Of a stretch of 64,000 bases of DNA, positions 20,490 through 32,694 are shown in pieces (position 1 is the stretch's first letter; each line of letters starts with the position of its first letter). Source of the stretch: Papilionanthe hookeriana x Papilionanthe teres (taxonomy: Eukaryota > Streptophyta > Magnoliopsida > Asparagales > Orchidaceae); NCBI GenBank assembly GCA_022702705.1, contig CM040434.1, positions 22,610,001-22,674,000 of the forward strand. Reading direction: 5' to 3'. Under the pieces are notes generated by a model. The model was not told the origin of the DNA. It worked only from the letters and a program-made list of their open reading frames with translations, and did no database searches. A program made the position numbers and the translations under genes.

Positions 20490-23400
20490 GCAACCTAGGT
20501 TGATGCGGGGCCACGCTTGATAAGTAAGAAATTATGGATATTTCAGAAATATTTAATTCAGTTAACTTAGAAAATACATAAATTAGTGTAGAAAAATCAT
20601 AAAAATAAAAAAAAAATACCCCCTTGCTCAGTGAACAAAGGAAAATAATGTGGGACAATAATAAAAATTATTTATTATGTATTTTATTTTTTATTAATTA
20701 ATTAGTGAGAAATTTATTTTAATCAAAACTCTCTAAATATTCTTCACCATGGCATGGGATTTGGATTGCTTGTTCCCTCTGTGGTTAGGTACCGTCTTTG
20801 ATTTTTCTAAGGTCAGAGGACATCTCTAGCCAGAGGACCCTATTTTTTAAGTTAATCCCCACTGTTTTGGTTTAAAATTTATAATAATTAATATATAAAT
20901 CAGAAAAATACAAAACTTATATCGACAGGTTGAATGTGGATAGAGGTCCCTAGGAAAAATATAAAATGGATTGAAATAATTAATAATGGCACTAATTGTA
21001 ATTAACTCATTAAAACCCTTAAGAAATTTTAAAATATAAATAAAAAAATCACAAAAATCATTCCACACTGTAAATAATGATCATGATAACTCCTCATTAA
21101 AATTTGAAGTCAATTGAAATTGATTTAATCACAAAAATGGATTTTCTAATTAAAATAGTATTTTTGGTGTTAAAATAATTATAATAATTAAAATATAATT
21201 AAAAAAATTTTAAAATTGCTATTTTTATTTCTTAGTGCTCAGAGGGACTTACTAAAAATACAACTGAAATTAAAATAAGTATTTCATTTTTAAGCTATAT
21301 TTTGAATTTTTAAATAATTAAAATAACTAAAAGATCATAAAAATCACAAAAATATTGAAATACATCAAAATTTCACATTTTGTTCACTCGTCACTTGGGA
21401 ATAATTAAAATACTTTTTCTAATTTTCTAAAAATAATTGTTGAATTTTTAAAAGCTAAAAATCAATTTTCTCTAATTTTACAATTAAATAATTATAATAA
21501 ATAAGATAAAAATCATAAAAATATGAAATTTGTCTTTCTAAGTTTCTTGAACCCATAGATATTTAATAAAAATATAAACCATGATTTTCCACTAAAATAA
21601 TATTTATATTTAATTAATAATTAAATTAAGCCAATAATTACAATAATTAACTTAAAGTACAAAAAATCATGAAAATTGTTATCGATGGTTCTCTGACCAC
21701 GTGGAACCTCCAATATTTTTCTTAGGAGTAGATAGTTTATTTTGATTAAGTTAATGAATTAAAATTGAAAATATCTAGTTTCACATTAAAATAATTATAA
21801 ACATAAAAATAAAAATTAGAAAAATTTTATTTTCTCCTATGATATTTCAATTGACCCAAGTGTGGTGTAGCTTAAAAATTTTAAAGTCATTTGATTTGAA
21901 TTGAATGAATTATGAAAAGGTTTGCCTTAAAGGGGCAAAACAGGTAATTATGGAATTTAAGTTTCAAATTAATATTTAGGTTTAATCAAAGGGATAAATG
22001 GGTAATAATTGATTGTAATTAACTTTGTTGGATAATTTAAACATAAGGGATTAATAGGTAGAAACCAATATCACCTCTTCCCATGATATGGGCATAATTG
22101 TAATTTCCCCTAAGTTAATTGAACTAAATGTTTCTAAGGTGAGGGGTTTGATCTTGGAAGAGAATAACTCTCTAATTTGAGACCCCTAACTAATGCTTTG
22201 ATGATAATACATTCACGGATAAAGATTAAATGACATTTCACTTAATGTTCATATAATTACAAATTTACCCATAATCTTTAAGGGCTCAATAGTGAACTAG
22301 GCTTAATCAAAAATTTGATTAATGAGGTGTAGAAAAGAAACTTAATTGATTAAGAGTATTTTGAAACCATTAATATCCAAACTTTAAATTTATTGGCAAA
22401 ATTCATTAAAATGAACTTACCCTTAAAGGGTCTTCACTCACATAATTTATAAATGAAATATCAAGTGATAATTACCCTACTCATGGGATAATAAAAACAT
22501 TAATGTTCACTGAGCATAGGGTTAAAGCATGCTCACTAATCCTTATTTTGTAATTGATGAATGATTTAGTAACATAGTAAGTTTCGAAGAACTCACGGCC
22601 TTACAAAGGATTTTAAGTGTTTTATAGGGTCATACCCCCAAACACTTTTAGGGTTTTTTGGATATCCTGGAGATAAACTAAACCTATTATGCTTTGCTAA
22701 AGAAGATCATCCTATGAATAGGAATTCACCAAGTTTTGCCTTAGGGTTCAGTAAGGCACTCCTTAAACCAGTTTTGTCTACTTCTTTTCCGTACAACGTA
22801 TTTTATTTCCCTGCAAGATTATATATATACAATGCAAACACTAATATTTCAGCTGAACTGCGAGAAGAGTACTGTTAAGCTTTTAAAGTTTGTTTGCAGT
22901 ATTTTTTCTTTAATGTAATTTACTTTCCAGTACTTTTCATTTTCTGCAAATTTTGTCACCTTTCATGTTAAACCAAATCAAAACAAAATTCACAACAATA
23001 ACGAGATAAAACAACTCTAAAAATTAATCCATAAACAAAACAAAATAATAACAATTGTAACTAAACTAACGTGTCCATTTGGATGATAGGTAATCCCTCA
23101 GAAGAGGCAACTTATGGCTACTAACGAGACTTCCCTCATCCAGATGAACGTATTGAACTCATTCATTTGAATTTGGAAAATTCATCTAGACTAAGTGTAT
23201 ATGAAGATAATAGTGGTGCCAGAAAGAGAGAATCGTGGGATCCTAACTGGTGTCATTCTAATTAACTTAAACTCCCCCCTTTAATAAAACATATAAACAA
23301 TTACAGATACAACATTAAATTTGACAACAATACCAAAACTTGAACTCTAAACCAAATACTTCTCTCAACCTCCTTAATTTGACATTCCTAAACTTAAACC

Positions 23401-24269
23401 TAGTGCAACGAGGAACTTGGAGCAAACACAGTGGACAACAAGAGGAGGCATGCAGAAGAACATCTTCAAGGGAGCAAATAGGTCTACAACAGCAAACCTT
23501 CTTAGAAATAAATAATAAGTCATAATACTTCGAGGTAGTTTGTCTAGTATGACGTAAACCCTTATCTTTTAGGCTTTTGTACACTATACGATATAAGCCC
23601 TAAAACGTCTTAGGACTCTGGGGTTGTCATTCGATATGACATAAATCCTCTTATCTTCCAAGCTATCTCCATGATCGGCATTATACATATGTAAGCCCTA
23701 AATAATAAAATTTGGCAAGATGAAACTTGAATTAATATCTCTTCTAAATTGAAGCCAAACGATAGGATTGTCCGGGAATTCATCAAGATTCTTCTTGGAT
23801 CCGTGGCATCTCTTAGTTTTCTTCATTTAGATTCCAAGAATAAATGTTTCAAATTTGTACCTTTCCCATTTGAATTTCCCATGGTCCAGCCTTGAAAGAT
23901 CCTAAACCCTTTTCAATTCATGAAGGAAATATTCTCTGATCATTATCAAGAGTTAGTCATTTAAGATGTAATTAACTATAGGGGCTTGTCATTATAGGAA
24001 ACTCAAAGAACCCACGTAATATAAACCCTATTTAATTTTTCATTTTAGATAAGAGAACTTGTTGGTCAACATAAAAGGTTTCGCAGACCAAAACAGTTGC
24101 CATAGATTCATTAGTTTATTTAACTGAGCCTCGCCAGTAAGTAATATGTCTATTCTTCGGGGTAGAAGTATAGTTTGTGGAATAGTGCTTGTTTATTTAA
24201 ATTATTACACATATGAGATCGGTTTGATTTCATATTTTCAAATTAAAATGATATTTTCTAAGTTATATA

Positions 24270-24318
<49 letters not shown>

Positions 24319-24370
24319 CCAAAACCTTATCCATATATATACTTTAAAAAGCTAACATCTATGTGTGTCA
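20490..24370 (+). repeat. O2 LTR, right fragment up to its 3' end
   Basis: This resumes Ogre LTR homology in inverse orientation to O1 from about 11530 down to 7424. It shares blocks such as gatgtaattaactatag near 23965 and gatcggtttgatttcatat near 24220. Together with 15774-15950 it is one plus-strand LTR split by A1, lacking the part equivalent to O1 11530-14340. The right border is the PBS-like sequence at 24371. AT-rich, with no supported gene. Confidence 0.75.
24271..24315. repeat. (AT)n microsatellite
   Basis: About 45 bp of uninterrupted alternating AT near the 3' end of the O2 LTR. The same position in O1 holds a much shorter tatatata tract (7515-7525). Confidence 0.95.
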
Positions 24371-24389
24371 GGAAACTCTAATGGACATT
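24371..24389 (+). promoter_or_regulatory. O2 primer binding site, degenerate
   Basis: Directly after an LTR-like end (gtgtgtca) the sequence reads ggaaactctaatggacatt. It lines up with the O1 PBS (gcgactccgctggggaca) with several mainly C-to-T/G-to-A changes. Its position agrees with the LTR alignment. Confidence 0.5.
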
Positions 24390-24599
24390 TGTGAGATATG
24401 AGATACTTCATATGAGTAGAGTGAAGTATCGTAAGCTCAAATAATTCACCCAAGAGTATGACATCCAAAAATCAATGCCAACAAAGGGCCACCAATGAAT
24501 TTGCTGCACCATTAAGGCATAATACTTTTGTTGGAGCAGGTCAAGTTTTAATTGAACCGAGGGTAGATGTATTACCAGAATACTCTATCAGTTCAAAAT
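24390..24599 (+). other. O2 leader remnant, no gene
   Basis: Sequence after the O2 PBS. No ORF or repeat is recognised here. Confidence 0.35.
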
Positions 24600-25370
24600 G
24601 ATCCAAGAGCAGTTTGATGTTTACTTGACCTCATTCATGAGAATAGATGATGAACAAAAATAGATGCATATTTGACCCATAATTCGAAACAACATAATAA
24701 AAGGAAGTCTCTTCATGACCATACTCAAAACTATAGAGAAAAGGTTTAACATTTATCTGTCCGTATTTATAATATCTGATGAAAACCAAAAAATAAAGTT
24801 TGTCTAAGCATAATTGCATTGACTGAATCATAGTAGTATCTACTTTATCATATTAACAATAGTAGAGAAAATGTTCAACATGTGCCTGATCATATTTGCA
24901 ACATTAAATAAAGAATGTAAATTAGTTGGTCAGGCCCCTAATTTTATGTGGCGGAACAACTGTGGTCTCTACTTGACCATATTCATATAACTAGATAAAA
25001 AGCTCAATGTATACTTGATTTTATTTGTGACGGCTAATGAAGAATAAAAGCTAATGCCCGTCTAAACATATTTGCAATGACAGAGCAAAAGTAGGGATAT
25101 CAACTATCTGACCATTTTCACAATGAAAGAGAAGAGAAGTTTAACATTGTCTAACCTTATTTGCAATAACACATATAGAATAAAGGAAGCTGATATTTTT
25201 CTAACCATTATCAAAATGATAAGAAGTTAAGGATATTTGTGCTTTATCAAAATATATTTGTAATGACAGAGGAGAAGTTCAACATGCGCCTGATCATATT
25301 CACAAGAGAAATAGAAAAAAAAAACTAATACTTGTCTGACTACATTTGTAATGACATAATATGATGTGGC
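24600..25370. repeat. degenerate tandem repeat, unit about 55-70 bp
   Basis: The theme tgtctgaccatatttgcaat followed by gacagaataaaaggaagtt-like words returns about a dozen times with strong divergence (examples start near 24607, 24700, 24745, 24880, 24975, 25065, 25110, 25150, 25240, 25275, 25335). No coding signal. Ogre-type elements often contain variable tandem repeats in non-coding parts, so it may belong to O2. Confidence 0.6.
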
Positions 25371-25786
25371 AAGACATAGTCAGATAGTCAAGGTAGATCT
25401 TCCTAAACCCAACATCAGGAATGGTTAGATGTCAAGGTATCCTGACAAGACATGGGCCAACTAGAGAAATTAGGTGATCTTGAACAATACAACATGTCTA
25501 AGGACAAAGATACCCAAAATTAGTTAAGTAAAATAGATTATCAATGTGGTTTGCTAATTGAGGTTGGCCAATCATTGAAGGAAACTTCCGTAAGAATTGG
25601 CAATACAAGTCTCATCAGGGAAGGTATCACGATTAAAATTAGATGCTTAGATATTTTGATTAGAAAACACATATCAACTATAAAATTGAGGTGGTCTGAA
25701 TTTATAAGACATTTATTTTGATAAAGTGATTTAAAATTAAACAATTTATAAAAAAAAATATTATGGGGATAGAAAAGCGAGACTTT
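25371..25786. other. unassigned; polypurine-like end
   Basis: No gene is supported. The last 30 bp (ttatggggatagaaaagcga) just before the LTR at 25787 resemble a polypurine tract, so this may be the 3' tail of an older Athila-like element whose 3' LTR is 25787-27319. Confidence 0.35.
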
Positions 25787-27319
25787 TGACATGTCAAAAA
25801 AAATGCTCAATTTACTTTCATGTTTAATACTCATTTTTTTATGATATTGCACTTTGATGGAAGGTATTTTCATGTTATTGGATGCAATTATAAAAGGAGA
25901 AGAAATTGGATTGAATCGAGTCAAATGAAGTGAATAAGAAAAATATTGACCTGGTGCCTAAGCGCCAGGTAGTTATTTCATGCTTCTAGAAGGCTGGCTC
26001 CTAGGCACCTGAAATCGACTTGATAGTTTTTTAAGCTTTTTGGACGAATTTTTGAAGGGGGTCTCTTATTTGTTTTTCTTTGGAGGTGTCTCTTCGAGTG
26101 GGAGGTGTCTCTTGGGGCTTGGTTGCATGTGTCTATTTGTGTGATGAATATTTCTAAGTCTTTGGAGTGCAGGAGTAGAGGAAAATTGAGACGTTTCTTT
26201 CATTTTATGCATTTCTGAGTGATATTTAAGTGAACTTTTAAGTTGAGTTTGAGAATTTTTCAAAGGAACATCAAAAAATTTGCTTGAGGAGGAGTTTGAC
26301 ATAAGTGTTTTGTATTTTTGTTTGAGTTTTTCTCATTGTGTAAACCTGATTTTAAAATAAATTCATGTGTTGTTGTATGTTCCACATTAAATCTGAGTAG
26401 TCTTCTTTATCTTTCTCCTTGCAATGAGAAATAATCATGTGTAGGATTAGAATTGTTTAGAAATTTCTTTTATTTCATAATTGTAACGATTTATTACTTC
26501 ATACTTATTTTACTTATACAATCTGGCTAATTTTTAAGTTATAACTTGTTGTGAACCATAATGACCCAGGAGGAGTATGGATTCCACAAATAGTAAGAAT
26601 CACATTAATCTAGTGGATGAAAAAGGTATTCAATAGGTTAGTGCAAATAGATAGGGAGATAAGTTTTGACGAATCTAAATTGGTGGCTCTAGAGTGACAG
26701 GCTAGAACCTTAAACAATTTTATGTAGAGTCTGGAACTTAAAGCTTGGTTGAGGGCTTATGGTGGTACTCTAGGGTGGCAGGATAGAATTTACCCAACAT
26801 AACTAAGGATTTTAGAACTTAACTCTAGGTTAGCCAATGTTCTTTATGCACTCAGAAGAGGGTAAAGAATAAGCATGCTCATATTTGTCACAACTACATT
26901 TAAATTTATAAACATTTGATTCCTACGCTGATTATGATCTCTTTATAAAGGGAAGGACATACATATATTTTGGACTCTTTTATGTAAAATTAGTATAAAA
27001 ATACTTAGAATTTTCTGTAAGTTTAGAAATAGAATTACTTGGTATAAGTTACCATTTTTACACATAAATTTCTACTTTAATCACTAGATAATTTACTTAT
27101 AGTTTAAGTAATGTTTTACTAAGTATATAAAAAAAGTTTTTCCTTCCCCGTGGGATCGATACTTGAGACTAAAAGAAAGTCATATAATACTTGAACGATA
27201 TGTGCACTTGCATTTTTACCCTATTGAATTTTTAAATCATAATTTAATAATACCTAAATCACTAAGAGTTGTCATTATAAACACATAAAATTATATTATC
27301 AACAAAGAAGTTGCAGTCA
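25787..27319 (+). repeat. old Athila-like LTR (about 1.53 kb)
   Basis: It starts TGACATGTC and soon reads tttttatgatattgcacttt, shared with the A5 LTR start (43970-43985). The U5 part (26370-27230) retains Athila LTR landmarks: ctgagtagtcttctttatct, and gtgggatcgat followed by taatacttgaacgatatg. It ends at gcagtca, followed by agtttttgg, the context in which A5 has its LTR end and PBS. The PBS itself is decayed. A GC-rich pair of boxes (ggtgcctaagcgcc, ggctcctaggcacc; 25950-26010) sits where other Athila LTRs carry their motif cluster. Confidence 0.65.
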
Positions 27320-28439
27320 AGTTTTTGGTATTGAAATTGAAGTAAATAAATACGAAGCACGCACAGAATAGCGGTCAATTTCCTAACCATAGGAATTTTA
27401 GTCTTAAAGCTAAACACAAACATAAATTTTTTAAGCCTATACAACACATTCATTAATGATTAAGGGAAAATGTAGCTATCACATTTGACTATCATGAGTG
27501 GGATACTGCAGCTTTAGACCTACACAAAATGTGTAACAAAAAAGACAAGCTAAGAGAAATGGATCACTTGTCCCATTTTGATTATTAGTTTTGCAAAAGT
27601 ATAGGAAACCCTAAGGAATTACAACTTAGCAAGATGGCAACCGAATATCTGAGTTAAGGGAAGTACATGGCTTTCCTTTCACATAGACATCATTACTTTT
27701 ATCGACTGATCTACTTAACAAGCATAAGGCGATCATAACCAATAGCTTATATATCAAAAAGTTTTGAAGAGATATGTCATTTTATTGCTCACAAATTGAA
27801 TTGTAGAGTATATCAAAGCTTTGAACATGAATTTTTTTTATAAAGTACACCAAGTACATTAGATACAAACTATGCCTAGGAATAATATCTCTTCAGGTAT
27901 TTTTTGTTGATAAGAGGCATTGAATGAGATCTCATTGCAATTTTTCTTCCACGTCTTGGAGAGTTATGGGGCTGATATAGGGGCCTTCTTGTAATATCCT
28001 AAGTACCTTTGAACACTTGGGAAGTTTATGTAATGTCTGGAGTTGGAGTCTTGTTGGAGGAGAATATAGTGTGTACTTTATTGAGATTTTGGTGATGAAT
28101 TTGCGTGATATTGTAAAGAGGATATTTAGCAAAGAAGCAAAGGTTGAGAGATCATTTGGGGAGGAATTTTTCAGCATTATACAAAGGGAAAAAGCTTAGT
28201 ATTGTGTACTCTTTTGTATTGTAATTTTCCGTGAACACAATTCTAGTGGATTTACTTTGTTTCAAAGATACTTTGTGGTAATTTTTCTATGTTTTGTGTG
28301 TATTTCATTTTACATTTCCCCTTATGATAAAAAAGTAAGTTGTGTAGGGATATTAGAATGTTATAAAAATTGGTTTTTACCTTTTAATATGATCGGTATT
28401 CTTCAAAGATTCATTTACTTATCATTATCACCAAGTGAC
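27320..28439. other. unassigned stretch between two LTR relics
   Basis: No gene or family is recognised. The right part (about 28000-28439) probably belongs to the LTR relic that follows, judging from its U3/R-like composition, but the alignment is too weak to place a border. Confidence 0.3.
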
Positions 28440-28990
28440 TATTAAATATATGTTGTGATCCATAATGACTCGGGAGAGCTATGGAAGAATGATTAGACTA
28501 TTCACGTAAAAATATAAGGTATAAAGCAAAATTAAACTATGGGGAAATGCAAATAGATAGAGAAATAATATTTGATGGGTTCAAATTAGGTTTAAGAATT
28601 TAAAACCAAATTATCCAAACTTTTTATTCCACTCGAGAGAGGATAAAGAAAAGAGTTTCTCTTATACAACTTAAAGTATTCATTTTCCTATGCACTACTT
28701 ATATCATTGCATGGAAGGGTAGTTTTATATCTTGACTTTTCACCAATTCAAATATATATAGTAAGATTTTTGTAGAAGTAAAACTTCAATAGTAGTTTGC
28801 TAGAGATCAGTAGGACTAGTTAGAACAACCTAAACCCATCTTTAGTTCCAAGCTAAGACCGATTTTAGTAGGCTAGAATTTCACTTAAGTTTAATTACAT
28901 AACTCCCTATGGGATCTTTTTTCGAACTCAAAAATCTGATATACTTATACAACATGCATACTTGTAAGAGACCCTTGCACATAGAATTGG
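28440..28990 (+). repeat. Athila-like LTR relic (U5 half)
   Basis: It aligns with 26535-27230 in the LTR above: gttgtgatccataatgactc against gttgtgaaccataatgaccc, gcaaatagatagagaaata against gcaaatagatagggagata, and a final catacttgtaag against the common acttgc end. It may be the 5' LTR of A2, whose gag and most of protease are then missing. Confidence 0.55.
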
Positions 28991-29059
28991 GGTGTACCAA
29001 AATTTTAGGTACTACTGCAAGCCATTATCAGTAGTCTTAGAAAATAAAGAAGAAATGGA

Positions 29060-30500
29060 GAGACCTAGCCACTGGACGAGCAATCATTGATGTGTAGAAT
29101 GGGAAATTGATCATGAGACCATTGATATTGTGAGTTCCATGAAATTTTCCCATGACTGGACTGAGGACCAATATAATAGAGTTGAGGTAGTTGAGGAATA
29201 TTGACTAGCCATTTAATTGAGACACTGACAGATGAGCCAATAGATCAATAGATGTTGAGGATGAGAAGGATACTCTTGAGAAGGAATCTACTTTACTAGT
29301 AAGAGGAGACACAAGAATCTACAGGGAGAGATTTGAATTGCTATGCGCCACCATATGTCCCATACCCTTGGTACCCTCAACTAAGAAAGCCCATGAATTG
29401 GAACTGAAAGCCCTACCTAGTCACCTCAAGTATACTTACTTAGGAGAACCATCAGCATTTCCTATTTCCTATCTGAGTAAAGACCATGAGGAGAAGTTAA
29501 CTAGGGTGCTTAGGACTTTTAAGAAAGTTATAAGATGGATCATAACTGACATAAAATGCATAAGCCTTTACTTTTTAATGCATATAAACTTGATGGAAGG
29601 AGGTCATGGACCTAAAGCTGACCTCTGGAGACTAAACCCTATGATGAATCAAGTGGTAAAGAAGGATATTTTGAAGTGGCATCGTCTATCCCATCTGAAA
29701 TAGTTCCTGAGTTAGTCAAATTCATTGTGTTCCTAAGAAAGTGGGAGTGACAGTAGTAAATAAAATGAGAAGAATAAGTTTATACCCACTAGAACTGTTA
29801 TAGGGAGGAGGATTTCTATATATTATAGGAAACTAAACACATTTAGTAGGAACATCTATTTTCCATATCATTTCTTGATTACTTGTTAGATAGATTGGTT
29901 GGACGTGCATTTTATTTCTTCTTAAATGGATATTCAGGGTACCGCCAATTCTGATTTCTCCTGAGAACCAGGAAAATACCACCTTCACTAGTCCTTACAT
30001 AACCTTTGCCTTTATGTGAATGAATTTTGGACTATGCAATGCACCAACCACCTTTCAGCATTCCATGATGCCCACCTTATCTGACTTGATTGAAACTAGC
30101 ATATAAGTTTTATGTATGATTTCTTTATTCTTAGAACCTCATTTGATACATGTCTTAATAATCTCGCCAAAGTATTAAAAAAGTGTGTAGAGACGAATCT
30201 AGTGTTGAACTGAAGAAAATTCAAAACACGGTGATAGTAGGTATAGTTCTGAGACATAAGATATTTGAGAAAGGGATTGATGTTGATCCTAATAAGATTC
30301 AAGTGATGGAAAACTTGTCCCCACCCATTTCAGTGAAAGGAGATTTCTAGGCAAGAAGACTTTTATCGTCCATACATTAAGGATTTTACAAAAATCACAA
30401 AGTCATTATGTCACTTGCTAAAGAAGGATGTGCCCTTCATTTTGATGATGATTGTCTAGCTACTTTTGAGACTTTGAAAACTAAGTTAGTCATTACACTT
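29060..30500 (+). pseudogene. A2 protease tail and reverse transcriptase
   Basis: It begins with LATGRAIIDV (around 29065), the end of the protease block. Segment 29338-29703 encodes HLKYTYLGEPSAFPISYL and, after a decayed stretch, LWRLNPMMNQVVKKDILKW, matching A5 RT. From 29850 to 30090 the frame is lost, but LDRL and NFGLCNAPTTFQHSMM (30015-30075) are recognisable. The FMDD motif expected near 30110 has decayed. Multiple stops and frameshifts; relic only. Confidence 0.75.
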
Positions 30501-30987
30501 GTGATTGTTACACCATATTTAGATTTTTCTTCCAAGTTAATGTGTGATGCAAGTGACTATGTTGTAGGAGTAGTGTTGGGACAATGAAGAAATAGGATGT
30601 TTCATGCAATTTACTATGCCAGTAAAAACCTTAATGAAGCCGAGATGATTTACACCACTACATAAAAGGAATTACTGGTCATAGTTTTTGCATTTGATAA
30701 ATTTAGAACCTACAAGATAAGCATAAAATTTAGGGTGTACACCAACCATACTGCTATTGGATATCTTATGTCCATAAAGGACGCAAAACCCTGTTTGATC
30801 TATTAGTTTCTATTGTTACAAGAGTTTGATATGAAGATTTTTGTTTATGATGTTACAAAAAATCAGGTAGTTGGTCACTTTTCTAAGCTTGATCAGAAGA
30901 GTTTGGAGGAGTGTTTGCTCGACATAATTGTGAATTTTTTGGATGAGGAACTCTTCACCATTTCTGAGGATTCCACCTCATAGTATG
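30500..30987 (+). pseudogene. A2 RNase H
   Basis: Fragments read FSSKLMCDASDYVVGVVLGQ (30520-30585, with the first catalytic Asp region), FHAIYYASKNLNEAE (30600-30645) and KELLVIVFAFDKFRTY (30665-30715). Then come VYTNHTAIGYLM and QVVGHFSKLDQ (to 30895), the usual RNase H end. At least three stops. The reading continues after A3 into integrase. Confidence 0.78.
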
Positions 30988-30992
30988 TTAAA
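30988..30992 (+). repeat. target-site duplication of A3 (left), TTAAA
   Basis: TTAAA precedes TGACCC at the left end of A3 and recurs at 32690-32694 after its right terminus. Joining the flanks restores continuity of A2 between RNase H and integrase. Confidence 0.9.
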
Positions 30993-31104
30993 TGACCCAC
31001 AATTTTATATTATGATATTTTAATTTAGTTGTAACGACGCCAAAAACTTGACCCACAATTTTATATTATGATATTTTAATTTAATTGTAATGACGCCAAA
31101 AACT
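30993..31104 (-). repeat. two 56-bp tandem copies of the A3 PBS/LTR-end segment
   Basis: The unit begins TGACCC (the LTR terminus) and ends acgccaaaaact (a tRNA-Asp-type PBS on the minus strand, TTTTTGGCGT). The starts 30993, 31049 and 31105 are 56 bp apart. The second copy differs from the first by only a couple of substitutions. The third start is the LTR itself. Confidence 0.88.
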
Positions 31105-31256
31105 TGACCCCGCTATATTATGTGTATAGAATTGTAATTGTTTATGTTGTGGATAATACTACGCAAGTATACGTATCGTATCAAGTAATACAGGGCTCTA
31201 GTGGAGTCCCAGTTATCGATCCCACGAGGAAAGAGAAAATAAAATAACAGCTAATT

Positions 31257-31260
31257 TTAA

Positions 31261-31294
<34 letters not shown>
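31257..31294. repeat. (AAT)n microsatellite in the A3 LTR
   Basis: An uninterrupted run of about 12 aat units. Confidence 0.95.
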
Positions 31295-31296
<2 letters not shown>

Positions 31297-32244
31297 ACGA
31301 AAATTTGGAATTCTGAATTTAAGCGCAATAAAGTAAGCTAAGTATTTCAATTAGGTAAATTAACTAAGTAGAAAATTAATACGAATTGAAAGTGCAGGAA
31401 ATTAAACTAATTGCTAAATAATTCTTTAACTATTTAGAAAAAGTATCTTTCCCCTTGTTTAGAAATTTAAGTGATTGATGAATTTAAATAGATAACTTTA
31501 AGGTATTGTGACAAATAGGAGCATTCCTATTCTTTACCCTTTGGTCCAGTGTAAAGAATATTGACTAATCCTATGTTTGATTATCGAATCTGCGGCTAGG
31601 CCGGGAGGATACCGATCGCCACTTCGTAGCTCCCACGTTCCCCTTGCTCGAGGGCTAACATCTACACTTCGACTCTCAAACAATAGGATCGAATTGAATA
31701 TTTTAGTCCGTCACACTAAAATGCTCAATTCTACGCCCAAATGATATTATTTCCTTATTTATTTGCACCCTCCTTCCAAGGCTTTTGAATTCTGAATATC
31801 GGATGTAATTTTTACTATAGTTGATAATCAACATATTTTAACAAATCAAATGGCCAGTTTGAAAGTAAATTAAGTTTTAAGTAAAAATTATCATAATTTA
31901 TTAATATATAAAAGTATTTCCATTTTTAGTTCATCAAGTCACTTAATTTCATAACGAGGAGAAAGACTAATAAACTACTCGTAATGCATGTTGACTAAAC
32001 TAAGCATGGATTTCATTTAAAGTTAAAAACAATAAATACAAATACTTATCTTAATTTATCTCCAAGCGGACTCCTCGCAGTTCTTTGACTCTTCCTTCCA
32101 AGTACAATGAAGACTCACTAAAAACTCACTAACTCACAAAATAACACACACACTAATTCACTAATTTACTCTGAACACAAATTTAACACACAAGAACTGC
32201 ACTTAACACACTTAGAACACACACTAAGACACCTAATTTTGGCT

Positions 32245-32254
32245 TCTATATATA
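32245..32254 (-). promoter_or_regulatory. TATA box of the A3 LTR
   Basis: CTATATATAG on the minus strand, about 80 bp downstream of the CpG-rich cluster in the transcription sense. Consistent with the start of the retroelement RNA; not tested. Confidence 0.5.
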
Positions 32255-32689
32255 GAGGTGAGCAAAGGACCAAGAGGTGTGTAAGCATCCCTTCAAATAG
32301 TGTTCAGGTTCAATGTATTTGTGCCATTTGAACTAGCTCGCCGTCGGCGACGAACTACCTCGCTGTCGGCGAGGCTTCTAGAAGATCTTCAAACTGCGCT
32401 ATCTCGTCGTCGGCGGGCTCGAGCTCGGCCGTCGGCCGAGACGGTTATAAATCCTTCGTAAATGTCTCCTCGTAACCTCGCCGTCGGCGGACTCGATCTC
32501 GCCGTCGGCGACTCATCACTAAATTGCATTATTTTCTTCCTTTTTGCTCCAAATCCGCTCCTTTTTATGATTTTTGCTTTTATCACCTAAATTCTCCATT
32601 CCTGCAATAAAATAAAGAAAATACCCTTCTTTAAAGTGCAATTTTATCAAAAATAGGTATGAATTTCTTAATAAATTTTTCAGTGATCA

Positions 32690-32694
32690 TTAAA
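32690..32694 (+). repeat. target-site duplication of A3 (right), TTAAA
   Basis: Partner of 30988-30992. Confidence 0.9.

Larger units (their letters stand above)
30993..32689 (-). mobile_element. A3: near-solo Athila LTR inserted in A2
   Basis: It is bounded by TTAAA duplications and by LTR termini (plus strand TGACCC at left, TGATCA at right). It consists of one LTR (31105-32689) plus two 56-bp copies of the PBS/LTR border at its 3' side. All coding sequence is absent. Orientation is minus, from U3-U5 order and comparison with A1 and A5. Confidence 0.88.
31105..32689 (-). repeat. LTR of A3 (1,585 bp)
   Basis: It contains the common Athila U5 words (acgcaagtatacgtatcgta, tcaagtaatacagggctcta; 31160-31205) and a leader region. 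On the minus strand a TATA-like box lies at 32245-32254 (ctatatatag). Upstream of it (32335-32515) is a CpG-rich cluster with at least six copies of gccgtcggcg or a close variant, the same word type as in A5. The TATA box and cluster give a plausible U3 promoter layout. Confidence 0.85.

Noticed and set aside
20490..20494. gcaac as target duplication of A1
   Set aside because: The left end of A1 is deleted, so no partner can be present; not listed as a duplication.
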